In this document: one piece after another, positions 20,215 to 29,197 of the stretch
How positions within the stretch are numbered: the stretch's first letter is position 1
How the letters are laid out: each line of letters opens with the position of its first letter
Source of the DNA: Chromera velia
Taxonomy: Eukaryota; Sar; Chromeraceae
Direction of reading: 5' to 3'
DNA: 29,197 bases
NCBI GenBank assembly: GCA_018398765.1
Contig: JAHBMJ010001016.1
Location: 7,501 to 36,697, forward strand
Notes under the pieces: model-generated
Told to the model about the DNA's origin: nothing
The model's input: the letters and a program-made list of their open reading frames with translations, nothing else
Database searches by the model: none
Made by a program: the position numbers and the translations under genes

Positions 20215-20219
20215 TTAGT
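20215..20219. repeat. Target-site duplication of the copia element, right copy
   Basis: TTAGT directly after the copia 3' LTR, matching 7966-7970. Confidence 0.85.
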
Positions 20220-21414
20220 CATAATTTATTTTTCTTTGTATGTTATTCTTTATGTTATCCTTAACTTCTACCTCCTTCCACCTGATGAAATTAATTATAC
20301 CCCTGGCACTGCAACAGTTAGCAACAGTCTTTTGTTGATCGAATTGTTTTTCATAGCAATCGGTGTTTTTCTATTTGTTTCATCTAGTTTTGTGATGTTT
20401 TGATACATGTTGTAAATGAGTGTTCCTTAGCATTCCTCTAGCTATTCTCTTGAGCGTTCCTCTAGCTTACTGTGTTTGCTTGGGGACCGATGGGTCGGGG
20501 GGGGTATTAATTTTGGTCGCCCCACTATAGCATGCTATATTATAATGTCCCTATGGGACATGCCGTGGCCCCCAGGGGTGAGATATAGGGTGAGAGCACT
20601 GAGAGGTGCATCCATGATCGTAGTACATGCATGCAACAGGTTCCCCTTCCCATATTAATATATGGTGCATGACAAAACCCTCAATCACGATTATTGGCTA
20701 CACAAAAACGTAGTCGCGGTATCTGTAAATGCCATAGAGGGCCGGAGACAGCTGGACGGGCTTCAAGACCGTTGAGAAGAAGAAATAAGAAGAGCTCTAC
20801 TATTAGATATGTTTGCTAATAAGAAAATTAATGATGTACAAGGACTTTGCTAACACATGGTGTTAACGTGAATAAACGTGAAAGAGAAAATGAAATTGTA
20901 ACCGCAGCAATACATTACTGATAAATCTTTAACAACTTATTTTTCCTTAAAAAAAAAAAAATCACAGTGCTCCCCGCTTAAATTTACTTACATTTTTATT
21001 TTTTATTTATGGAGTTAATATATAGGTCTTTTACATACAGACACACATGCTGTAATTACTTTCATTTATATTTTGGCCATTTTAGTAGTAGCATAGTAGC
21101 ATATGTAGTAGCCAAACATTATATACGCCTTCTATTATCAACTTGCTCTTTTAAATCATCTAGCTGTGACTGAGACTGTGAGCTAGTCTATAAAATGTTT
21201 GAACACAACATTATACAAGTCCCAAACTACATGCTTGCTACGCTTGCGGTATTAGTTGCTATAGTTGATTGTGCTCACTTACTCACTCACTAACACACTT
21301 AGTCACTGACTTATTGAGTTATTCTTGCTTTCTTCATTAATTCACTCACTCACTGTCTTACTTGCTCACTCACTTACTCCTTCATTTTCCCTGTCTCTCT
21401 TCGATCACTCACCC
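20220..21414. other. AT-rich non-coding DNA
   Basis: No coding frame, RNA gene or element ends were recognised. It contains a short A run (about 20949-20961), a G run near 20498-20505, and from about 21270 degenerate CACT/ACTC-type repeats that lead into the minisatellite. Confidence 0.6.
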
Positions 21415-22835
21415 ACATGCCCAAAGTTAACGGCTTCCATTAACACTCTCATATCCACACGCCCGAACAGCTTTTATTCACATACTTGCTCTCTCTGTCT
21501 CTCTTCGTTTATTTCTATTTACCCACAGGCCCTAGCGGCTTGAAGTTCTGTTTTCATACTGAGTCTCATTCTCTCTTAGTGACAGGCTATCTCTATTTAT
21601 TCAAGTACCCACATATCCATGCAAATATCTTCTGCTGACATGCTTGTGCGAGTCCTTGTCCCTCTTCATTCACCCGCACGCCCAACCGGCTCCTGTTCAT
21701 CTAGCTTGTTCACACCGGTTTAGACACTCGCTTTCCCTGTCTGTGTTCATGCACCTACACCGTCGTGACGCCCCAAACGGCTTCTGTTTACACACTCGCT
21801 CTCCATGTCTCTCTTTATTATTCTTCATTGATTTACTGCATGAGGCCCAAGCGGCTTCTGTTCACACACTCACTCTCCTTGTATCTCCTTGTTTCTCTTC
21901 ATTCACCCACACGCCCAAACGGCTTCTGTTCACACACTCACTCTCCCTGTCTCTCTTAATTCATCAGCAGGCCCAAGCGGCTTCTGTTCACGCACTTGAT
22001 ATCTCTTCATTCATCCACAGGCCTAGCCATAGGCCCGAGCGGCTTTTGTTCAATGACATGCAATTGATTCCTCTTCATTCATCCACGGGCTAGTCCACGG
22101 GCCCAAACGACTCCTGTTCCTAGCTTCTATTCATACACTTGTTCTCCTTGTCTCTCTTTTTTCGCCCGCATGCCCAACCGGCTTCTGTTCACACACTCGC
22201 TCTCCTTGTATCTCCTTGTCTCCTTTCATTCACCCACATGCCCAAGCGGCTTCTGTTCACACACTCTCCTTGTATCTCCTTGTCTCCCTTCATTCACCCA
22301 CACGCCCAAGCGGCTTCTGTTCATACACTTGCTTTCCTTGTATCTCCTTGTCTCCCTTCATTCACCCACACGCCCAAACGGCTTCAATTCACACACTCGT
22401 TCTCCCTATCTCTCTTCATTCATCCATAGGCCCAAGCGGCTTCTGTATGTTTCTGTTCATACACTTGATCTCTCTTCATTCATCCACAGGCCTAACCAGC
22501 GGCCCAAGCGGCTTTTCTTCAATGACACACAATTGATCTCTCTTTATTCATCTATGGGCCTAAGCGGCTTCTGTTTACACACTCGTTCTCCTTGTCTCAC
22601 CTGCACGCCCAAACGGCTTCTGTTCACAAACTCATATATACTCATAAACACGCTCGCTCTCTCCGTCACGTCCAAACGGCTTCTGTTCACAAACTTATAC
22701 ATACTTATAAACACGCTCGCTCTCTCCGTCTCTCTTCATTCATCCACTTGCAGGCCTAAGCGGATTCTGTTACTGCATACACTTCCTTTCCATGTCCCTC
22801 TTTCTCCATGCACCCGCATGCCCAAACATTCCTAG
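21415..22835. repeat. Minisatellite array, about 20 units of roughly 50-75 bp
   Basis: Imperfect tandem units share the core GCCCAAGCGGCTTCTGTTCA, followed by CACACTCG-like sequence, a CTCTCCTTGTCTCTCTTCAT segment and CACCCACA. Unit lengths vary. Two distinctive units with CAATGACA...CAATTGAT (22051 and 22520) recur about 469 bp apart together with their neighbours, indicating a higher-order repeat. Long open frames across the array (up to 221 codons) repeat the same short peptides and follow from the absence of stops in the unit. No protein function is inferred. Confidence 0.9.
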
Positions 22836-24056
22836 GGTAGTCGACTTAAAGTATTACTAGATGAATTTTAGGGGTTACACATAAGGTATATTAGTATTTA
22901 ACGTTACTCCTACACTAAAAACCATTTTTTTAGGACTTATTATATTAAATTACTTCAAACAAAGTCAACATCTCATCAGAATGCTCACTGGTTCGCTTGC
23001 AGTCTGCGATGAAAATCTTGTCTCCAGCCGACATCTAGAAAGGGCTCGTAAACTTATAATCCGTAATATATAGTAAAATGGGGTAAACAGCCCCCCTCCC
23101 TGGACCCTCCTTCAAAAAACAAAAAAAAACCGTCATGATGCGATAATGTCATCACCAGACTTCAATCTCAACATCTATGATAATATCAGGGTCCTTCACT
23201 CATCCTCCTCTATGAACAGCCTTTTTCCCTAGCCTTTTCCTACAACTTTTACATGATGCAACCAATGAAAAATAACAGCAAGACCAACAGTATTAAGGCA
23301 AATTTTGGGCTGTAATAGAACTAGGCTTGCGGTGGCTGCTGTTGCTCTGCGGCGTCCCAAGAGAGGCCAAATAGTCAACTCAACGCCTCTTTCATCACTC
23401 TCCCCCCCTCCTTTTGCCCCTGAATCCCTAGCCTGACTCCCTAATAGGCGCTGAAAAGACTGCAGAAGAAGAGAATTAATAATTTTTATTGTCTTTTGTA
23501 TGAGCTACAGCAGGAAGCCTTGTGCTTTCTGGGAGATAGGTAACGGTATGCAAGGAAAAAAAATATTGGTGGTCTTTTAAAAGATGCCATAATCTCGTAG
23601 TCCGTAATCAGTTGTAAGAGACATACTGTTCTGTACTGCTCCGACCCTATTCGTCAGAAGGCAGCCAGAATCTATAAAGATCTCTAAAGGACCTAGTCCT
23701 AGGCAGAGACAGGACGTAAGCTCCGTATAGCGTAAGGATCTAACGTTGAGTGCTGTATTCAGTACTGTTTGCAGGTTGATTTTCTCAAAGCGAATTGTTT
23801 TCCAAAAAGTGCAGAATTGTTGATCTGATCTTGCCAGAAGTGTTGCTTGGATTTCTTGATCTTGATTTGTTGATTGAAAGACTTTGTGTTGCTTTTGAGT
23901 CTTCCAGAAAGTCTTTTGCGTATGCGACAGTTCAATTTTGGTGTGATACAGGCCACGGCTGGCTGGCTCGGCCTTGGCTCAGCATGATTTTATCTCGGCA
24001 TAACTCGAAGGACTTTTATTTGGTTAAGGTTGAAAGACTTGATCTTAGTGTGACTT

Positions 24057-24104
24057 GAAAGACTTTAGCTCAGCCTTGCTGGAAGACTTTAGCCCGGCCT
24101 TGCT
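24057..24104. repeat. Two-copy 24-bp tandem repeat
   Basis: 24057-24080 and 24081-24104 match at about 21 of 24 positions (GAAGACTTTAGC then GCCTTGCT). Degenerate relatives occur upstream near 23876 and 24030. Confidence 0.75.
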
Positions 24105-24263
24105 CACTGCATGAATTCCATATTAGCTCATACTAGAGCTTCATATGGCTTGATCGGGTATTTCTATATTGCTTGGTCGAGTATTATTCTAAGTCTAGAC
24201 CTTTTAGTACTTAGGGTCTAGGTATTTTCCTTTTTTAAAGTTTAGGGTTCCACTACTACATAA

Positions 24264-24285
24264 CACATGCCCCCTTTCAAAGTTT
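24264..24285. repeat. 22-bp dispersed direct repeat, copy 1
   Basis: CACATGCCCCCTTTCAAAG plus TTT occurs here and, identically, at 25649-25670. The flanks differ. Confidence 0.85.
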
Positions 24286-25648
24286 GGGGTTCCACGCCCA
24301 AATCACTGACGCCTCAGCCGGGCAGTCTGAGCGACCATCGCGCCAGATAAAAACATGAAGCTAGGGGAAAATCACTGATTTGCAACTTGCCGTCTCCTTC
24401 AAGATTTTGATCTTCTTTTCGGATCCAAGTAAGTTTGGCGGGAGGACATTGTTTGTATGTATTCTTGTGGCTACTGTGTAGTCTTTCTGGTGTTCGTGAA
24501 TGTGGTTCTTCTTTTGTGCCTGGTGAAGCGCGCATTGGCTCTCCCAAGGACTACGTAAGGGTAAGGGCCACGCAGCCAAGGGCTCCAGCTAGCCCTGACG
24601 AGACCCGGGATCGACTATTTCAATCCAAAGTATCGCCAGGAGGCCTTCCACGCCCGATCCCATTTTAGAGAGCTTCCACGTGCTTTATGGAATGGAACCG
24701 AATGAGGTGAGTTGTTTCGAATTCTTTGTGTGCATTTTGAAGTCTTTTCTTGTTCTTCCACCCGCAATATGTCTAGTCTTTCAATATTTCTGCTATGTGC
24801 TGCGCGCATTCGCCGCACGTGCGCACCTGAAGTCTTTTATGTATCTATATGAAAGACTGCTTTCTATTCAATTATCTCCAAGTCTTCTTGCTTCTCTTCC
24901 TTTTCCGTTTGGTAATGGTTCGGACGGTTAATGTGTTGCTGAGCCGTCTCCTTTTCTTGATGCTTGTTCCTCCTTGCGGTGTCAAGAGGTGCTTCTCTCC
25001 TTGTACTGGTGCCTTCTTTGTCGGTTGGGAGTAGTTCTCGAACTGTTTCCCGTTCATTTTCTCCCCTACAACTGGTCATCTTAACTCATGTTAGCCACTT
25101 CCGTCTTCTCCTTGACTGTGCTTGCTGCTTCATTGTACTGGATTGTGCTTCTTTTTGTCTCAACTCTTCCATCTGTATTATGTTTCTTTCAGGGTTGGGT
25201 CCCTTCCTTGCCAAGACCTTCTTCTTTTTACGGAACACCCAGTGAATGCCATGGTCAGCTTCCTCTGGGGGGTTCTTTTGTGGGCGTCCCCACTCATCTG
25301 TCCCTGCAGGCATCCCTGTAGTGCAAGCGTCCTTGCAGACTGATGACCCTCCCATTGTGAGTGACTGGTGCCATGCTTACTGTCTTTTCACGCGGTGTCT
25401 CTCTTTGTTTCTTCTTTTCTGTTAGTGTTTTGATGTCTCGTCTCAGGTGCTATCTAATCCTCTAAGTCAACCGATCCGAGCACGCGTCCGACTCTGCGAG
25501 TGGCCGTCTCATCGCACTGCTTGCAGACAACCTCGCCCAGTTTTATGGTATTACTGCGTGCTTCAAACTTCAATCATGGCGGTGTGAATAGCTGGAGAGA
25601 GCATTCTGCTTGCTTGCCCACTCTATCCATCACTCATCCCTGGTTTCG

Positions 25649-25670
25649 CACATGCCCCCTTTCAAAGTTT
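25649..25670. repeat. 22-bp dispersed direct repeat, copy 2
   Basis: Identical to 24264-24285, about 1.4 kb downstream in the same orientation. Confidence 0.85.
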
Positions 25671-26495
25671 TCTCCTCCTGCCTTTCTATCGTCGCAGGGC
25701 ATCGCTCTTGCTCCAGATCTACTTGCAGAGCGGGGGAAGACCATGCGACTGGAAATTCTTCGACGGTCATTCGGTTCTCCCGCATGCGCGTGGCATCGTC
25801 CAATACAGCCTGTGAGACCTTGCTTGTGTATCCCCTTCTCTTTTTTTGGCCGCTCGTCACGGAAAGATCTCACAACGAGGTTGTCTATGTTTTTCCCTCA
25901 CCGCGTGGGGGTAACTTTCTCCTCCTCCCTTGAACGGGATCGCGTGGTCCGAACAAAATCCGCACCGGTATCGCACTTGCGAAGCACTGCATGCCTTCTG
26001 AGACGTTTTTTTTTTCTCTTTCACTTCTTGTTTTTCATTTTTTTCCCGTTTTTTTCGCAGTTTTCTGATGGTGGCGCCTCTGAGTTCGCTATCCTCCAGT
26101 CAGTCTATGCTTTCCTTCCCTTATCTACTGTATGTCTCTTCTGTTGTCTCCTTCTCTTCGATCCTTTTTCTTCTTAAGCCTTGACTTGAGATTCCCTTTT
26201 CAGCCTTCCTTTTCCTTGTTTAGCAGCACTTCATCGTTGTTCTCGACTTTCTTTGGGTCGATCTTTCTTCCATTTATTTTGCGGGTCTCTCCGGTTAGCA
26301 CGAGTTCAGACCCAGGCGTCGTGCGGCCTTTTGATTTTTTTTTTTCTTCTTTTTTTTCTCTTTTTAAGCAAGTCGGTCGTCTTCTGTTCTTCACGAAGCT
26401 TCTCTTGACAGATTCTTTTCTCAACTCCTTTCTTTTCGACCCGGATCGTCATGAGTTTCTGAGGTCACTTGGTGTAAAGGAAGAAAAATAGAAGG

Positions 26496-26710
26496 ACGCG
26501 CTTCAAACACATCATGAGAAAGCGTGCACGTTTTGATCATTCAAGTAAAAAGACAAACTCGTGCGCTCAAACACATCATGAGGAAGGGTGTGCACGGAAG
26601 CATAAACGAAAAGTAGAAGCGCGCCAAACACATCATGAGAAAGGGTTGCGCACTTCTGAATACATTCACAAAGAGGTGCGCCAAACACATCATGAGAAAG
26701 GGTTGCACAC
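26496..26710. repeat. Four palindrome-flanked copies of a 19-bp repeat
   Basis: The core CAAACACATCATGAGAAAG lies at 26504-26522, 26568-26586 (one mismatch), 26625-26643 and 26682-26700, with starts 64, 57 and 57 bp apart. Each core is flanked by complementary GC-rich arms, such as GAAGCGCG on the left and GCGCACTTC on the right at 26616-26656, so each unit can fold into a hairpin with the core as its loop. The sequences between cores are unrelated. It is not a CRISPR array: the host is eukaryotic, spacers are irregular and there are no cas genes. Confidence 0.75.
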
Positions 26711-28415
26711 ATTTGCACATATTGATCTATGCAGTCATGGGTGGTGATGGGAGAGGAATCTTGGCTGCCCTCCCTTGCCTCGTTTAGGCCTGAGTGGGTG
26801 CCTACACAGAGAGAGAAGAGACGCGAATGAGGTCCATTCTCATGAAGGTCAGTCATTACGAGCTCTTGAGTCGCTCCCACGTATTTTCTTTTCCCTTTTC
26901 TTCTGGTTTCCCTTCCGTGCTGTCTTTTCCCTTCGTTTAAGGAAAAAGCATCCTTCAGCGAGTGTTGTGTCGTGGGTCTTACCGAGTGTGCGTGTGGGAG
27001 TGGCTCCGATTGCATTGGCCATCGTGAAGGTAAGTCAAAGCGTGAGTCATGAAGGTAAGTTGGTCATACCCGTCATCTCCTCCTTCCCTATTCATCCTCC
27101 ATCTTCTTCTTCTTCCTACTTTCTTCAGCTTTCTTCTCCCTCTTGCGGATCTGTCAGTGTTGTTCTTTTTCTCGTCTTCTCATTGGGTTGTCGCCGGTTT
27201 TATGGACAGAAAGTGATTGAGGCGAGGTCGGATCGTGACTGTCTGACCTTTTCACACATACATGCATTTGCCGTCTCCTTTTCATTCCTCCTTTCTCCAC
27301 ACTTCTCCACCCCTTCAACTCCTTTCTCTCTCCCTCTGCTTGCGTGCAAAGATTCATTTGCACCCTCTGGCATCCGTTCTTGCTGTCTGGGGGCTGGTGT
27401 CTCTCCCTTTTGTGCAGGTGCTTCCGTTTCGTGCCGATGACTTGATGAAGGTCAGTCATTCAGTCTGCCTATCCGTTCTTCCTTCCTTCCTCCAACTTTC
27501 TTCCCCATTGCCACTCTTCCCTCAGCCAGATAAGTTAGTCTGTTTGTCCGTGATGGTTCTTTTTGAGGAAGATGGCATATTCTTTCCTTTTCGTCTGTTC
27601 TGATCGCTTCGATTAAGCAGAAAGGTCAGGCAGGAAGGTCAGTCAGTTTGACCTTACCCTTCTTCCCTTATTTTCCTCTGTATTTCTCCCCTTATCTATC
27701 CTCAATTCTCACCCCCCTTCAGCTGTGTGTGCCTCTCTGTAATTAGCTCTCGTCCTGAGCGTTTCTTCTTTTGTTTTGGTTTGTTGTGGTCAAGCGGTTA
27801 AGATGGTAGAGCAGTGGTTTGTTCGGGAATGAGGAGAGCGGAGGAGAGAGAAAGATAATCGCATCATCCATATTTACACGTACGCAGATCGGGTTTCTTT
27901 CTTACTCGGGTATGCATCGAGGACTTCCTTGCTCTCTCCAGTCTCCTTCCCTGGTTGGGTTAGGAGGTCCCCCCGTTGTGTTTATTTTTTTTCTTTCTTT
28001 TCGAGTTTTTGTTGATGGGGGGGGAAATTGGTCAGGGCAAGCCACATCTTTCTCGTTGGTCCAGTATCCTTTCTTCCATCCCTTGTATTTGATCAGGTAC
28101 TGAGTATTTCTTTTATATTTCCCTTTTTCCAGAGACTTTCTCGACTTGATATGCTCTTTTGTTTTCGTCTGAATCAGAGTCTGATTGACCGTTTTTCATT
28201 CGTTTGTTCGTTCCTCCTTCCCTTCTATCTTGAGTGTGTTTTCTTCTTCTGTACGTTGCTCGAGGGATTTGATCCCTTTCTTCCCCCCCCCTTCTTTTTC
28301 TCTGTTTGTACGTGCAGTTGGTGATTGGAGGCGGGTGCCCCCCTCAGACTGGGCGTGCTTCAATGGAGTGGTGGGGCCGATGCCCGCTTTGGCTCGTTCA
28401 TCCCTGCTCGGTTAG

Positions 28416-28650
28416 CTCGATTTCTTGATCGTTGTACGCTTACGTCGTCGGGCCGATTTCTGCGGCTATGATGCTGCTGGCTGGCTGCAAATCTTTGAGA
28501 GGGGAAGGCTGGGGCACACAGGGATCTACACCGTTCGTACATTTATTCCTTTTCAGATTATTTGCAGTCGTGACTTTCTGTGCTCATAACTTCGTCTCTC
28601 TCTCTCTTTTTTTTTCTTTTTCAGTTAGGATAGAGATCAGAACAGAGAAG
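28416..28650. other. Pyrimidine-rich stretch ending in a strong splice-acceptor-like tract
   Basis: No gene recognised. A CT/T run from about 28591 ends in TTTTTCAG at 28617-28624, an acceptor-like signal just upstream of the small open frame at 28651. Confidence 0.4.
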
Positions 28651-28791
28651 ATGCCGTTTAGAGTGTATGCCTTCGCTGTGCTGCCTGGGTCTCTTGCTTT
28701 GATAACATATGTGTGCGTGTTTGTGTACGTTCTTATGTTTCCTCACCATTCCTTCTTCTGTACACCGAGAGTGTTGAAAACTCTGTTTTAA
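28651..28791 (+). CDS. Candidate 46-residue single-pass membrane microprotein
   Basis: The frame from ATG 28651 to TAA 28789-28791 encodes a short basic N-terminus (MPFRVYAF), one long hydrophobic segment (about residues 6-30) and a basic C-terminal tail (TPRVLKTLF). A strong pyrimidine tract and CAG end 27 nt upstream, so the ATG could lie near the start of a last exon. No family is recognised, and T-rich DNA often yields hydrophobic frames by chance, so this is tentative. Confidence 0.2.
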   Translation: MPFRVYAFAVLPGSLALITYVCVFVYVLMFPHHSFFCTPRVLKTLF

Positions 28792-29197
28792 CGGTCAAGG
28801 TGGACTTGTTTTCATTTGTTCCGTTTTTTTTTTTCATTTGACTCTTTATATTGCGTCTTTCCGATCCTGTCAAGATTGATGCAACATACTTCAATTCGCC
28901 TCGTGTCTTTTTCGTGTGTTTACGAATCATCTACGTGAAAACAAAAATGGGTTGCAAGGTGTCTCTAACTCAAATGACGACTTTACCGTGGTGTGAATTC
29001 TCCTCTTACTCTCTCCGCCCTTCATGGTTCCGTCAGTCAGCGCGTCTTTACAATGTCCTTGCTCCTCGCGCTCTTCAATTCCGGTGAAAACGTGTGCTGC
29101 CCCCCTGATCGTAGTGTTTGTGATCATCTTTGCTCTCTTTTTGCTGTTGGAGAGTTCCTCTTTGGTCGCTATCCACCCAAGTATGAAGGACAGGTGT
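28792..29197. other. Non-coding or unresolved DNA at the window end
   Basis: T-rich sequence with a T run near 28826-28836. Small open frames on both strands show no domain, and nothing else is recognised. Confidence 0.4.

Larger units (their letters stand above)
22836..24300. other. Unclassified non-coding DNA
   Basis: AT-rich with an A-rich tract near 23115-23130. From about 23870 the motif GAAAGACTT recurs several times, including one clear tandem pair (24057-24104). No domain-bearing frame was found on either strand; an 87-codon frame at 23795-24058 (+) overlaps the GAAAGACTT repeats and is not called. Confidence 0.5.
24620..28415 (+). other. Possible intron-rich gene of unknown function (unresolved)
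   Basis: T-rich DNA with repeated acceptor and donor signals around short, GC3-rich open pieces. Candidate exons with AG before and GT after: about 24640-24706 (ends MEPNE), 25339-25356 (TDDPPI), 25447-25547 (VLSNPLSQPIRARVRLCEWP...), 25698-25811 (QIYLQSGGRPCDWKFFDGHS...), 26061-26098, 26959-27029 and 27418-27450 (VLPFRADDLMK), and 28318-28415 (DWRRVPPSDWACFNGVV..., then TAG). The first four keep a compatible phase; the rest do not join without assumptions. The acceptor at 26060 has an exceptionally strong pyrimidine tract. No family was recognised. Alternatives are non-coding exons or chance splice signals in pyrimidine-rich DNA. Confidence 0.25.

Noticed and set aside
21644-22835. Repeat-rich protein encoded by the 149- and 221-codon frames in the minisatellite
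   Set aside because: The frames exist because the repeat unit lacks stops; several frames are open at once, unit lengths are not multiples of three throughout, and there is no start context or splice support.
26496-26710. CRISPR array
   Set aside because: Repeats have regular cores, but the host is eukaryotic, spacer lengths vary, the core sits inside a palindrome and there are no cas genes.
26512-27015. 167-codon minus-strand frame with a repeated peptide
   Set aside because: The peptide repeat only mirrors the 57-bp spacing of the DNA repeat. There is no domain, and the rest is low-information sequence.
27788-27835. tRNA gene suggested by GTGGTCAAGCGGTTAAGATG (D-arm-like) and a following GTTCGGGAAT
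   Set aside because: No acceptor stem, no plausible anticodon arm and too short between the two parts.

Overview
The window is nuclear DNA of a unicellular eukaryote. It contains an intron-rich housekeeping gene with GT-AG introns, LTR retrotransposons, microsatellites and long AT- or T-rich non-coding stretches. The densely copia/gypsy-loaded, intron-rich style and the importin suggest an alveolate-type alga such as a chromerid (Chromera-like). This is inference from overall style; no ribosomal RNA or other species marker is present. GT rather than GC/GA donors argue against a typical dinoflagellate.

Layout, left to right. Positions 176-4379 (+) hold the last nine exons of an importin-5/Kap121-like nuclear import receptor; all eight junctions keep frame and give 516 residues and a stop. 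Positions 4380-5987 are non-coding, with a (GT)n tract, a cloverleaf-like inverted-repeat structure and a short GC-rich island. Positions 5988-7055 (+) hold an intact single-exon short-chain dehydrogenase/reductase whose N-terminus (Met-Gly-Cys) looks like a dual lipidation signal, followed by a poly(A) signal. Positions 7971-20214 are a nested retrotransposon pair. A Ty1/copia element (+) was interrupted inside its 3' LTR by a Ty3/gypsy chromovirus on the minus strand (13918-20121). Both elements keep 5-bp target-site duplications and recognisable gag, protease, integrase, reverse transcriptase and RNase H, but both are decayed by stops and frameshifts. Positions 20220-21400 are AT-rich and empty. 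Positions 21415-22835 are a roughly 20-copy minisatellite with a higher-order period near 460-470 bp. From 22840 to 24300 there is low-complexity or unclassified DNA.

Positions 24300-29197 are pyrimidine-rich DNA with many strong splice-like signals. It contains fragments that look like short exons, four copies of a palindrome-flanked 19-bp repeat (26504-26700) and a possible 46-residue membrane microprotein (28651-28791). I could not resolve this part into a recognised gene.

The two cellular genes are unrelated in function (nuclear transport; NAD(P)H-dependent redox chemistry) and both lie on the plus strand. The remaining structure is mostly transposon and repeat history. The most informative points are the exact nested insertion, the CpG-driven contradiction in LTR ages, the amber codon that splits the chromovirus chromodomain, a 22-bp duplication that explains a frameshift in the copia pol, and an unusual preference for C at intron position +3.
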